50,327 bases of DNA. It comes from Oscillospiraceae bacterium (GTDB taxonomy: Bacteria > Bacillota > Clostridia > Oscillospirales > CAG-272). Within the stretch, counting starts at the first letter, position 1, and the number at the start of each line of letters is the position of its first letter. A program made the position numbers and the translations under genes. The stretch lies in NCBI GenBank assembly GCA_015064245.1, contig SVSQ01000005.1, positions 1 to 50,327 of the forward strand, written 5' to 3'. The notes beneath the pieces were generated by a model. The model was not told the DNA's origin. It did not search any database and saw nothing but the letters and a program-made list of their open reading frames with translations. Below are positions 18,704-28,188 of this stretch, piece by piece.

Positions 18704-18740
18704 AAAAAAGCCCGTAGGCGTTGAACCTATGGGCTTTGCT
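18704..18740. terminator. Bidirectional terminator between zip and rpsR
   Basis: AAAGCCCGTAGG / CCTATGGGCTTT between convergent genes. Confidence 0.8.
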
Positions 18741-18750
18741 TTGTCCTGAA

Positions 18751-19059
18751 TTAGTCGCTGATGTATGCGAGAAGAGCAACTGTACGAGCGCGCTTAACAG
18801 CAACAGTAACCTGACGCTGGTGCTTTGCGCAAGTTCCGGTAACTCTACGGGGCAGGATCTTGGAACGCTCGCTTACGCACTTCTTGAGTCTGGGAAGATC
18901 CTTGTAATCGATGTGATCGATCTTGTCTGCACAGAAAATGCAAACCTTTCTGCGCTTGCCGCGGTTAGCGGGAGCGGGACGCGCTGCCTTTGTCTGCGCG
19001 GGAGCAGCTTCAACTTCTGCTACTTCCTCAACTGCGTTTACAACTTCGTTGTTATCCAT
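18751..19059 (-). CDS. rpsR: 30S ribosomal protein S18
   Basis: 102 aa; KVCIFC...[33 protein letters not shown]; acidic/Ala-rich N-terminal extension. Confidence 0.97.
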   Translation of the reverse strand: MDNNEVVNAVEEVAEVEAAPAQTKAARPAPANRGKRRKVCIFCADKIDHIDYKDLPRLKKCVSERSKILPRRVTGTCAKHQRQVTVAVKRARTVALLAYISD

Positions 19060-19143
19060 TTTATTGTACGCATTTTTCTCTGTTTAACGAGAAAAATATT
19101 CTCCTTTCATAAAAATGACTTGTGACGGTACTTTCTCCCCTGA

Positions 19144-19608
19144 TCAGAAGGGAAGATCGTCCTCGTTTGACATATCCTCAAACTGCGGAGCAGCTGCGGG
19201 AGCTGACGAGAATTGAGGTGCGGACTCGAAGGAGTCCTGATTTGTAAAGCCTGTTCCACCCTGACCGTTGGAGTCTACGAAATGAGCCTCCTCTGCCAGA
19301 ACCTCTGTGGAATAACGCTTTGCGCCTTGCTGGTCTGTCCAGTTTCTGGTCTGAATGCTACCCGTGATGCAGATAGCACTGCCTTTTTTGAAATAACGGG
19401 TGATGAAATCAGCGGTGTTTCTCCAAGCTACGCAGTTGACGAAGTCAACGTTCGCCTGTGCCTGTCCGCCCTCCGTATTTCTTGAGAAACGACGGTTAAT
19501 AGCAATTGAAAATGAAGTTACGCTGACGCCGTTTGGTGTCTGGCGAAGTTCCGGTGTTGCTGTCAGATGACCTGCAAGAACTACCTTATTAAGATTCAAA
19601 GATGCCAT
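19144..19608 (-). CDS. ssb: Single-stranded DNA-binding protein
   Basis: 154 aa OB fold; acidic C-terminal tip DDLPF. Confidence 0.97.
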   Translation of the reverse strand: MASLNLNKVVLAGHLTATPELRQTPNGVSVTSFSIAINRRFSRNTEGGQAQANVDFVNCVAWRNTADFITRYFKKGSAICITGSIQTRNWTDQQGAKRYSTEVLAEEAHFVDSNGQGGTGFTNQDSFESAPQFSSAPAAAPQFEDMSNEDDLPF

Positions 19609-19629
19609 TTGGTTTCCCTCCTTGTTTGA

Positions 19630-19917
19630 TTACGCCTGGACTCTTGTGACCATGTAGCGCATAATACCCTCGGTAATACCGAAGACACGCTCCAACTCTG
19701 CGGGGAAATCACCTGCAGCATTGAAGTTTACGAGAACGTAGTAACCCTCGTTCTTGTCGTTAATAGGATATGCGAGATGGCGTTTACCCCACTCGTTTAC
19801 AGCTGTAACCTCTGCGTTCTCAGCGATGAGAGTCTTGAACTTCTCAACGTTAGCCTTAACAGATGCTTCGCCTTCGCTCATATCAACGATGAAAAGAGCT
19901 TCGTATGCGTTTGTCAT
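19630..19917 (-). CDS. rpsF: 30S ribosomal protein S6
   Basis: 95 aa; canonical rpsF-ssb-rpsR order. Confidence 0.96.
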   Translation of the reverse strand: MTNAYEALFIVDMSEGEASVKANVEKFKTLIAENAEVTAVNEWGKRHLAYPINDKNEGYYVLVNFNAAGDFPAELERVFGITEGIMRYMVTRVQA

Positions 19918-19941
19918 ATTTACACCTCCCTATGGACTTTG

Positions 19942-19963
19942 ACCGCGCACATCTGTACGCGGT
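19942..19963 (-). promoter_or_regulatory. Candidate S6:S18 autoregulatory leader hairpin
   Basis: Minus-strand 5'-ACCGCGTACAGATGTGCGCGGT-3' directly upstream of rpsF SD; promoter TTGACA-17-TATAAT at 20029..20001. Confidence 0.4.
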
Positions 19964-20000
19964 AAGGATTTGCGTTAAAAACGTATTTTTTAACCATTTG

Positions 20001-20029
20001 ATTATATCATAACAATTATACTTTGTCAA
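20001..20029 (-). promoter_or_regulatory. rpsF operon promoter
   Basis: TTGACA(20024-20029)-17 bp-TATAAT(20001-20006) on minus strand. Confidence 0.8.
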
Positions 20030-20156
20030 TAGATGGAGCCAAAATTTACATTTTGTTAATTTTAAGTAATATTTATTTAATTACGACGGATGTTTTGCGC
20101 TTAAAGTTGGTGTAGAAGTTTTCGTTTGAGGGTTTAAATATGTACGCACTATTTTG

Positions 20157-20298
20157 AAAAGGGCATACGACTTTTTTCGAAGAAAAACTTTCAAAGTGTT
20201 CGTTTACGGCGATAGCTTCCTGCTATCGCCGTAAACGAAGTTCTTTGCGCAGCTTTCTTTCAAGAAAGCGCGTACTCCTTTTCAAGAAAGCGCGTACT
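20157..20298. repeat. Inverted-repeat intergenic element
   Basis: Perfect 18-bp arms TTCGTTTACGGCGATAGC/GCTATCGCCGTAAACGAA (20199-20239) plus 19-bp direct repeat TTTCAAGAAAGCGCGTACT at 20258-20276 and 20280-20298. Confidence 0.8.
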
Positions 20299-21418
20299 AC
20301 CCCTTTTTATAATACTGATACAAATTGCACTTGAGCATACCATTGTAGAGCTTGCGGATCTTATCGGCTTTTTTGCCGTAATACTTTTCAAAAAGCTCGT
20401 CGGATGTAAGGACGTAGATCTGCCAGTTAGTGAGCTTTGAGAAGGTCTTGCCCATTTCGGAATAAAGCTTATGAACCTGATAGGGCGTCATAAGACGCTC
20501 TCCGTAAGGGGGATTGCAGATTATAGAGCCTCTCATTCCGCCCGCTCCGACGGTAAGAGCGTCCTTGCAGAAGCACTTTATATACTTCTCCATTCCCGCG
20601 CGTTTCACGTTTATCTGAGCCTTTTCCACCATTTGAGGTGAGATGTCGGACGCGTACGCGGAAAACGGCGTATCAAGCTTTTGAAGGGACGCCGCTTCCT
20701 CTCTGGCGTCTGCCCATACCTTCGGCGAAATATCGAAAAAGTCCTCGGAAACGAAACTTCGGAAGCTTCCAGGCGCGGTATTGGTCATAAGAAGCGCCGC
20801 TTCTATCGGAATAGTTCCTGAGCCGCAAAAGGGATCCCAGAACAGGACGTTTTCGCGGGGACGGGACGTTTTGGCAAGGGCGCAGGCAAGAGTCTCGCGC
20901 AGGGGCGCCTCTCCCGTTTCGGCGCGGTAACCGCGCTTATAAAGGGGATCTCCCGAGGTATCTATCATCAGAGTTGCTACGTTATTGAGAATAAAGAAAT
21001 CGATCTGATATTTCACTCCCTCTTCCTCGAACCAGCTTATGCCGTACTCCTGTCCGAGGCGGTCTGCCACCGCCTTTTTAACTATGGACTGACAGTCGGG
21101 AATACTGGTCAGAAGCGAACGCACCGAGTGTCCCTTGACGGGAAAGGCGTCGTCCTTACCTATCCAGTTCTCCCAAGGAAGCGCGCGGGTACCGTCGAAA
21201 AGGTCGGTAAAGCTCTCGCACTTGAAGGAGCCCATTTTTATATACACCCTCTCGGCGCATCTGAGCCACATATTGCATCTGGCTATAGCAGAAACGTCGC
21301 CTTCAAAGGTCACGCGTCCGTCGATCGTCTCGGTACGTTTGTAACCCAAAGCGTCGATCTCTTCGCCTACGTATTTTTCAAGTCCGAAGAGACAGGTGGC
21401 AACAAATTCGTATTTCAA
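20297..21418 (-). CDS. THUMP-domain class I SAM-dependent RNA (guanine-N2) methyltransferase
   Basis: 373 aa; DPFCGSGTIPIEAALL, NPPYGERL. Confidence 0.93.
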   Translation of the reverse strand: MKYEFVATCLFGLEKYVGEEIDALGYKRTETIDGRVTFEGDVSAIARCNMWLRCAERVYIKMGSFKCESFTDLFDGTRALPWENWIGKDDAFPVKGHSVRSLLTSIPDCQSIVKKAVADRLGQEYGISWFEEEGVKYQIDFFILNNVATLMIDTSGDPLYKRGYRAETGEAPLRETLACALAKTSRPRENVLFWDPFCGSGTIPIEAALLMTNTAPGSFRSFVSEDFFDISPKVWADAREEAASLQKLDTPFSAYASDISPQMVEKAQINVKRAGMEKYIKCFCKDALTVGAGGMRGSIICNPPYGERLMTPYQVHKLYSEMGKTFSKLTNWQIYVLTSDELFEKYYGKKADKIRKLYNGMLKCNLYQYYKKG

Positions 21419-21484
21419 AATATTTATGTCCTTTCGGTAGAATGTTTATAAGTTGGTATTTATGTGGGAGGTGAACGCACGAAT

Positions 21485-21616
21485 GTAAGCCTTCTCCAGT
21501 GGGAGAAGGGGGACCATCGAAGATGGTGGATGAGGTGTCAAAAAGCTTCAAATGCTACAAAACACCTCATCCGTCGCTCGTTCCTCGCGCGCCTTCTCCC
21601 GTTGGAGAAGGCTTAC
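21485..21616. repeat. Palindromic MITE-like element
   Basis: Perfect 14-bp terminal inverted repeats GTAAGCCTTCTCCA / TGGAGAAGGCTTAC, internal GGATGAGGTG/CACCTCATCC. Confidence 0.8.
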
Positions 21617-21824
21617 GTTAATCCAACGTCTCACAGATAAATAAAAATTTGAACTCAATAATAAGTATAAATGAAAACATATCAGCATAAATATATATTT
21701 TAATGGATAAAGTGTAAACTTTTATTTTTATACTTGTATTGTTAACTTTTATCAAATAAAATTATATTATAGCGATTTTTAAAACTCGTATTATACGCAA
21801 AGAATCATTTGAGGAGTTTATTTA

Positions 21825-22394
21825 ATGAAAGAGTTCATACGCAAAAATTCGGAGCTGATAGTCAAGCTGGTGGTTCACCAGATAGGGCTTACGGTATTCG
21901 GTTTTTTACTTAACAGCTGCGCAAGCGTTTCCGGAAATGAAAATCTCGGGATCATATTCGGATTATTCTCGGCGGCTTTCTATTGGTTCCTTATCTACAT
22001 TCTTCTTTGGGAGATCGGAACCAAAGACAAGATAAGAATTGAAGCAGGCAGAATGAAAAAGGACGTCTTCAAGGGCGCAAAGGTTGCGCTCGTGGCGGCG
22101 ATCCCAAATCTCGTTTTGACGCTCATATCCACCGTTGGATATCTGGCGATAGACAGAAGCGTTATGGTGGACGGGAAATTCACCTCTCCCGAATGGGCGG
22201 CAAATCTCTATTCCATCGCCCAGATAATAGGAATTTTCATCAACTCGATGTATACGGGTATCGGAGAATATTTCGGAATAACGGTCATGCCTTATTTCCT
22301 GTTTTTAGCCACGCTTCCCGCTATACTGGTAACGGGGCTCGGTTATTACCTCGGAACCAAAGAGAAATTCGGAATATTCACCGGAGCAAGATAA
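21825..22394 (+). CDS. Hypothetical polytopic membrane protein
   Basis: 189 aa with about 4 hydrophobic segments; no recognised motif. Confidence 0.75.
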   Translation: MKEFIRKNSELIVKLVVHQIGLTVFGFLLNSCASVSGNENLGIIFGLFSAAFYWFLIYILLWEIGTKDKIRIEAGRMKKDVFKGAKVALVAAIPNLVLTLISTVGYLAIDRSVMVDGKFTSPEWAANLYSIAQIIGIFINSMYTGIGEYFGITVMPYFLFLATLPAILVTGLGYYLGTKEKFGIFTGAR

Positions 22395-22532
22395 AGCGTT
22401 GCAAAATAGCGTCTCGAAAGAGGCGCTATATCGTTTACTTAACCTAAGATAAAGGTATTTTTATCCCGCGGGCAGAATATATTTTCAGTAGATTCGTTCA
22501 ATGTTTATATAGCTGTCAATAAGAACAGCGGA

Positions 22533-23249
22533 ATGGAGACTGTTATGTTACTGAAAAAAAGCGCGGTAAAAAGCACACTTGAATTTTTAGCGGTTGCTCT
22601 GCTGCTGACGTTTATTATAACGCTGACCGCTATTCTTTTTCAACAAAATGAAGAAAAGACCGACGCGGCTTCCGCGGACGAGGCGAGGATAATAGTGATC
22701 GATGCAGGCCACGGCGGACGGGACGGCGGCGCATCAGGGGCAGACGGAACGCTTGAAAAGCATATAAACCTTGAGATCGCAAAGATCCTGCGCGATCTGC
22801 TGATCGTTTCGGGCTACGAGACGGTCATGACGCGTGAGACCGACGTAATGCTCACCGCCGAGGACGGCAAGGGCAGCGCGAAGATGCAGGATCTGAAGCA
22901 GAGGCTGAGCATCGCCTCCGCTTACCCCGACGCCTTGACCATAAGCATACACTGCAACAAGTTTCCCATGCAGAGCTGCAAGGGAATGCAGGTCTATTAC
23001 TCGGATAACGAGACGGCAAAAAAGGCGGCTTCGGATATACAAAACGCATCGGTCATCTTACAGCCGTATAACAAAAGAGCGACGAAAAAAGCCGATTCAT
23101 CCATATATCTTCTCTATCGCGCGGTATCTCCCAGCGTTCTGGTGGAATGCGGATTTCTGTCAAATCCCGAGGAGCTCGGAGCTCTGAAAACGGAAGATTA
23201 TCAAAAAAAGACTGCTATGATCATTTTCAAAGGAATTTCCGAACAATAG
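22533..23249 (+). CDS. N-acetylmuramoyl-L-alanine amidase (Amidase_3, CwlD-like)
   Basis: 238 aa; TM anchor; IDAGHGGRDGGASG, SIHCNKF, LVECGFLSNPEE. Confidence 0.92.
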   Translation: METVMLLKKSAVKSTLEFLAVALLLTFIITLTAILFQQNEEKTDAASADEARIIVIDAGHGGRDGGASGADGTLEKHINLEIAKILRDLLIVSGYETVMTRETDVMLTAEDGKGSAKMQDLKQRLSIASAYPDALTISIHCNKFPMQSCKGMQVYYSDNETAKKAASDIQNASVILQPYNKRATKKADSSIYLLYRAVSPSVLVECGFLSNPEELGALKTEDYQKKTAMIIFKGISEQ

Positions 23250-23340
23250 CGCGAAAAAATCTGCGGTCACCGAGCGTTCGTCACGTCTCGGACGCCGCAC
23301 AAAGTGCTATTCGGTGTAAGGAAAGGAAGTGTAATAAATA

Positions 23341-24735
23341 ATGAAGGGCGACAAAACAATGTATATCTGCACGGAATGCGGATATAAAAGCACGAAATGG
23401 TACGGAAAATGCCCCGGTTGCGACGAATTCAACACTCTTGAGGAGACTACCGTTTCCGAAAAAACAAGCCGCGCCGTCTCTCCCGTCATCGCGATGCAGA
23501 GAGCGCGGGCGTCAAAGCTGGACGTGCTTGACACCCCCGAATACATAAGAATGGGCAGCGGAATGTCGGAATTCGACAGAGTGCTGGGCGGCGGACTGGT
23601 AAGCGGCTCGGCAGTCCTGCTCTCGGGTGAGCCGGGTATAGGTAAATCAACTCTGCTTATGCAGCTCTGCGGTACTGTCGGAAATCATCAGAGAGTGCTG
23701 TACGTTTCCGGAGAGGAATCCGGCTCACAGCTCAAGCTCAGAGCCAAAAGGCTGGGCGTTTCAGCCTCGGAGCTCTTCGTTCTCAACGAGACCAACGCCG
23801 GAAACATCATGGCGGAGATCGACGATATTCAGCCCGCTGTGGTGATAATCGACTCAATACAGACGGTCTTTGCGGAGACCTCTGCTTCATCCCCCGGAAG
23901 CGTTACCCAGGTAAGGGAGTCCTCTATGCTCTTCATCAACAAGGCGAAAGCCGAGGGCTTTTCCATAATCCTTGTTGGACACGTCAACAAAGAGGGCGGT
24001 ATCGCCGGACCTAAGGTCCTTGAGCATATGGTGGACGCCGTCCTGTACTTTGAGGGCGAAAAGCAGCACGCATACAGAATAATCCGAGCGGTCAAGAACC
24101 GTTTCGGCTCGACCAACGAGATCGGCGTTTTCGAAATGACAGGCAAGGGGCTTTGTCAAGTCCCCAACCCTTCCGAGGCTCTGCTTAAAGAGCGGCCTAA
24201 GAACGTTTCGGGAAGCTGCGCGGTCTGCGTTATGGAAGGAACCCGCCCCATTATAACGGAGATACAGGCTTTGGTAACTCCGACGGTCTACGCCGCCCCT
24301 AAGCGCGCGGCAAACGGCGCGGACTACAACAGAGTATGTCTGCTTCTGGCTGTGCTTGAAAAGCGACTGGGGCTCAATTTTTCCCAGCACGACGTATATA
24401 TAAACGTCACGGGCGGACTTACGCTTAACGAGCCCGCCGCGGACCTTGCGATCTGTCTCGCCCTCGTTTCGGGAATACTTGACCGAATCCTTCCGAACGA
24501 TTTTCTCGCTGTGGGTGAGATCGGACTTTCGGGAGAGTGCCGTTCGATCCCCGTCGCTGAGCAACGCATAAACGAGGCGAAGCGTCTCGGATTCACCAAA
24601 ATAATGGTCCCGAAGAGAGCGGCAGAGCCCATGAAGCAGGACGAGAGCGTGATAGGAGTAGGAAAGCTCTTCGACGCTATAAAGACAAAAGGCATTTTCC
24701 TAAAAAAAGAGGAAAACACATTTAAAGAAGAATAA
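23341..24735 (+). CDS. radA: DNA repair protein RadA/Sms
   Basis: 464 aa; CTECGYKSTKWYGKCPGC zinc finger, GEPGIGKSTL Walker A, KNRFG, Lon-like C-terminus. Confidence 0.97.
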   Translation: MKGDKTMYICTECGYKSTKWYGKCPGCDEFNTLEETTVSEKTSRAVSPVIAMQRARASKLDVLDTPEYIRMGSGMSEFDRVLGGGLVSGSAVLLSGEPGIGKSTLLMQLCGTVGNHQRVLYVSGEESGSQLKLRAKRLGVSASELFVLNETNAGNIMAEIDDIQPAVVIIDSIQTVFAETSASSPGSVTQVRESSMLFINKAKAEGFSIILVGHVNKEGGIAGPKVLEHMVDAVLYFEGEKQHAYRIIRAVKNRFGSTNEIGVFEMTGKGLCQVPNPSEALLKERPKNVSGSCAVCVMEGTRPIITEIQALVTPTVYAAPKRAANGADYNRVCLLLAVLEKRLGLNFSQHDVYINVTGGLTLNEPAADLAICLALVSGILDRILPNDFLAVGEIGLSGECRSIPVAEQRINEAKRLGFTKIMVPKRAAEPMKQDESVIGVGKLFDAIKTKGIFLKKEENTFKEE

Positions 24736-24762
24736 TATCCCCAGAAACGGAAATAACGACCT

Positions 24763-25962
24763 ATGATAGTTTTTGAAAAAAACAAGGAAACAAAAGAACT
24801 GGAAGCGCTTGCTTCAAATAAGATCAGCGATGAGCTTACGGGCAAAATGCTCGCGATCGCGGAAAAATACTGCATAACCGGCAATCTCAGCGCCCTTTAC
24901 GCCGCTTACCTGCTGGCTATGGATACCAATACCTTCTCTCTCGCCTGCGAAAAAAACAAGAGCGGAGAGCTGGGCAGTATCGAAAAATACGCCCTTGCCG
25001 ACGCAGTCAAGATCTACAGCATATATGTTACGGCGGACGAAGCGGACGTCTACGTCCCCTCAAGCGAGAACGTCAACAACGAGGACTGCCGCGCGGGCAA
25101 GCTGATCTCCGCCCTTGCGGACAAGCTTATAAAAAGCAATAATGCCGAAGAGATCCTGAAAACTCTCAAGGAGTTCTACACCGAGCGCGGAAGCGGTATC
25201 TTCGCCCTTTACAGAGGATATACCGTAACAGAAAAAGGGGAGCTTTGCCCCGTTATGAAATATTCCGACGCCACGTTTGACGGCATCTACGGTTACGAAA
25301 GGCACAAGAAGCTGCTTTGCGAAAACACGGAAGCCTTCATCGAGGGCAAAAAAGCCAACAACGCACTTTTGTACGGCGACAGCGGTACGGGTAAATCCAC
25401 CTCCGTCAAGGCTCTGCTCAACAAGTACCACGGTGACGGGCTGAGAATGATCGGTATTCAGAAGCATCAGTTCTCTTTCCTGCCGAGCATCATCTCCGAT
25501 CTCAGTCTCCGCAACTACAAATTCGTTTTGTATCTTGACGACCTTTCCTTCGAGAACTTCGAGACGGAATATAAGTATCTGAAGGCAATAATCGAAGGCG
25601 GAGTAGCGGAAAAGCCCGAAAATATCATAATCTACGCAACCTCCAACCGAAGACATCTGGTCAAGGAGACGTTTGAGGAGCGCGAGGGCGGAGGCGATCT
25701 CCACCGCGCCGAGACCACAAACGAAAAGGTATCGCTTTCCGAGCGTTTCGGTCTTCAGATCTATTACGCTAAGCCCGACCGCCAGGAGTACATAGATATG
25801 GTGCTCTTCCTTGCGGAAAAGGCGTATCCCGACTTCGATCAGGACACCCTTATCAGCGGAGCGAACGCGTGGGCAGTCAAGCACGGCGGCTTTTCCGGAC
25901 GCGCCGCAGAGCAGTTTATACATTCTCTTTCGGGAAGCGGGGAACGCCCCGCGGCGAAATAA
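24763..25962 (+). CDS. DUF815 family ATP-binding protein
   Basis: 399 aa; LLYGDSGTGKST Walker A, LYLDDLSFE Walker B, ATSNRRHLV. Confidence 0.9.
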   Translation: MIVFEKNKETKELEALASNKISDELTGKMLAIAEKYCITGNLSALYAAYLLAMDTNTFSLACEKNKSGELGSIEKYALADAVKIYSIYVTADEADVYVPSSENVNNEDCRAGKLISALADKLIKSNNAEEILKTLKEFYTERGSGIFALYRGYTVTEKGELCPVMKYSDATFDGIYGYERHKKLLCENTEAFIEGKKANNALLYGDSGTGKSTSVKALLNKYHGDGLRMIGIQKHQFSFLPSIISDLSLRNYKFVLYLDDLSFENFETEYKYLKAIIEGGVAEKPENIIIYATSNRRHLVKETFEEREGGGDLHRAETTNEKVSLSERFGLQIYYAKPDRQEYIDMVLFLAEKAYPDFDQDTLISGANAWAVKHGGFSGRAAEQFIHSLSGSGERPAAK

Positions 25963-26117
25963 TTTATTTGTGTAAGATGGTTATTAGGTGTATATTTTCG
26001 GAATACCTCATCTCTCCCCTACGAAATCTGCTGAAAATCTATAGTGCTCCTCACATCTAAACACCAATTTATCCGTCATATAACGTAAAATCAAAAAATA
26101 AAGGTAGGTATCACAAA

Positions 26118-27242
26118 ATGGCAAGATGGTCAAGCGAAAAGGCGTGGAAATGGTATAATTCCAAGCCGTGGATACGCGGATGCAACTTCATGGGAAGCGA
26201 CTGCGCAAACAGGATCGATCAGTGGCAGGAGTACGGCTTTGAGGAAAAGCTGCAGACCGCAGACAAAGAGCTGGCTCTGATGGCATCTATCGGCTATAAT
26301 TCCATCCGTATCATCATCGAATACGAGGTATGGGAGAAGCAGCACGACGGATTTATGGAGCGTCTTGAAAGATATCTTGCTACCGCGCACAGCCACGGAA
26401 TATCCTCTATGATAGTTCTTTCCAACGAGTGTTCGGTAAGAGGACCGGAGTTCGTTCCCGCAACCTTCGGGGAGCAGTTCTGGGAGCCTGGATATCACGG
26501 CGGAAAGGATTTCAAGGTCTGGTACCAGCACGGAGCGGATACGCGGTACAATATCCTCGATAATCCCGAGGTCGCGCCGAAATATTACGATATGGTCCGC
26601 GAGATAATGACAAAGTACAAAAATGACGAACGAGTTCTCGTCTGGAACCTTATGAACGAGCCCGGAAACGGAAGAGGAACGAAAAGTCTTCCGCACCTGA
26701 AAAAGTTCTTTGAGATCGGCTGGGAGATCGATCCAATACAGCCCCTTTGCGCGGACGTCTGGAGAGGAATGAAGAACGGCCGTCCCACCACGGAGATGGA
26801 GTGCTTCGCCCTTGACAATTCCGACGTCATCAGCTATCACAGCTATTCCAACTATTACAATAATATCCTCATTCTCAACCAGCTGAAGCAGTACGACCGC
26901 CCTATCTTCAACACCGAGTGGCTCAGCCGCGTCAACGGTAACACCATCCAGGAGATGCTTCCCCTCTTCTTCCTTGAAAAGATCGGATGCTACCAGTGGG
27001 GATTCGTAGCAGGCAAGTATCAGACCTACGAGCCTTCTCAGGGCGTTTGGAAAAAGTACGAGGAAAAGGGCTACGAGGCTGTAAAGAATATCGATTTCAC
27101 CAAGTGGCAGCACGACCTTTACCGTCCCGGAGGACGTTTTCCTTACGATCCCGCTGAGATCGAGATCATCAAGCAGCTCACAAAGCTTGCCGACGAGGCT
27201 CATTCAGCTGACAGCAAGTATGACGACGGAGATTTTGCATAA
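26118..27242 (+). CDS. Cellulase/GH5-like glycoside hydrolase
   Basis: 374 aa; TIM-barrel GH-A motifs: VWNLMNEPGNG (acid/base), IFNTEWLSRVNG (nucleophile). Confidence 0.85.
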   Translation: MARWSSEKAWKWYNSKPWIRGCNFMGSDCANRIDQWQEYGFEEKLQTADKELALMASIGYNSIRIIIEYEVWEKQHDGFMERLERYLATAHSHGISSMIVLSNECSVRGPEFVPATFGEQFWEPGYHGGKDFKVWYQHGADTRYNILDNPEVAPKYYDMVREIMTKYKNDERVLVWNLMNEPGNGRGTKSLPHLKKFFEIGWEIDPIQPLCADVWRGMKNGRPTTEMECFALDNSDVISYHSYSNYYNNILILNQLKQYDRPIFNTEWLSRVNGNTIQEMLPLFFLEKIGCYQWGFVAGKYQTYEPSQGVWKKYEEKGYEAVKNIDFTKWQHDLYRPGGRFPYDPAEIEIIKQLTKLADEAHSADSKYDDGDFA

Positions 27243-27258
27243 AATAAAGTAAATCCTA

Positions 27259-27286
27259 TTGACAAAACGCGGATTAGTGATATAAT
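27259..27286 (+). promoter_or_regulatory. Promoter for THF riboswitch-folT-folC
   Basis: TTGACA(27259-27264)-16 bp-TATAAT(27281-27286). Confidence 0.85.
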
Positions 27287-27298
27287 AATATTATCATA

Positions 27299-27399
27299 AA
27301 GAAGAGTAAGGGCTGAAGCGTTAAGTGTTGGCGGGACGGGGAGTTGACCGCTGAACGAAAAGATGCGTCTTGCGGTTTCGGTCCTGCATCCCGCTTCAT
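27299..27399 (+). ncRNA. Tetrahydrofolate (THF) riboswitch
   Basis: GAAGAGTAAGG...GCGTTAAGTG...GGGACGGGGAGTTG...ACGAAAAGATGCG...GGTCCTGCATCCCGCTTC matches conserved THF riboswitch blocks; located upstream of folate transporter and folC. Confidence 0.9.
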
Positions 27400-27460
27400 C
27401 TGCCTAAAAACAAAGACGGCGCCGTTTTTTCACGGAGCTAATACATTCAAACACGTATTG

Positions 27461-27510
27461 CGCCTCTGTTTCCAAGCTATGAATGCGAGGAAACAGAGGT
27501 GTTTTATTTT
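27461..27510 (+). terminator. Probable riboswitch-controlled attenuator
   Basis: CCTCTGTTTCC(27463-27473)/GGAAACAGAGG(27489-27499) followed by TGTTTTATTTT, between riboswitch and folT. Confidence 0.8.
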
Positions 27511-27622
27511 AATGAATCTTCAAAATTACGCCTTTTATATCTTCCGCACCGTATATCGTGGCTCAGATTTGCCAGGCAAACCGGCACAAAACGCTTTATC
27601 AATGAAAGGAATGATTACGAAA

Positions 27623-28186
27623 ATGAAATCTTCGTTGAAGATATTCACAAATATTCACGCTATGGTCTTTGCGGCGATACTCGTTGCCATAAGCGTTACG
27701 GGTAAGATGTTCGCTATCAACATAGGCGAGCTGCTCAGGATCAGCTACGAAAATCTGCCTGTCACCATGGCGGGTATCATATTCGGTCCATTCGCGGGTT
27801 TTGCCGTCGGCATCTGCTCCGATCTTTGCGGTTGTCTAGCGGTAGGTTACGCGATCAATCCCATAATAACTCTCGGAGCGGGCGCGATAGGTTTTGTCGC
27901 GGGAACGTTTTCCGTACTTGCAAAAAATAAGTTTTCGCCTCTTGTTTTGATAATATCGGATATTGCAGGTCACGCAGTCGGCAGCATCGTGATCAAAACT
28001 ATCGGCATATACGTTTACTACGGAGCAGAGAAAGGCTTTTGGTGGCTGCTGTATTCCCGTATAGGAACTTACGTTCCCGTAGTTATATTTGAAGTGTTGA
28101 TATTTTTATTTCTGCTTACGAATAAGCACGTCAAAAACGAGCTTTCGCGGCTCACCTGCACCCGTTCAAAAAGAAAGGAATCTTAA
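27623..28186 (+). CDS. folT: Folate family ECF transporter S component
   Basis: MKSSLKIFTNIHAMVFAAILVAISVTGKMF... polytopic S component; start moved from ORF-track 27344, which lies inside the riboswitch. Confidence 0.9.
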   Translation: MKSSLKIFTNIHAMVFAAILVAISVTGKMFAINIGELLRISYENLPVTMAGIIFGPFAGFAVGICSDLCGCLAVGYAINPIITLGAGAIGFVAGTFSVLAKNKFSPLVLIISDIAGHAVGSIVIKTIGIYVYYGAEKGFWWLLYSRIGTYVPVVIFEVLIFLFLLTNKHVKNELSRLTCTRSKRKES

Positions 28187-28188
28187 AA

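Noticed and set aside
25060-25923. 287-aa minus-strand ORF
   Set aside because: Antisense to the DUF815 ATPase gene.
26130-27203. 357-aa minus-strand ORF
   Set aside because: Antisense to GH5-like gene, explained by codon usage.
27344-27622. N-terminal 93 codons of the folT ORF in the ORF track
   Set aside because: Overlaps the THF riboswitch and attenuator; true start with an upstream AAAGGA is near 27623.
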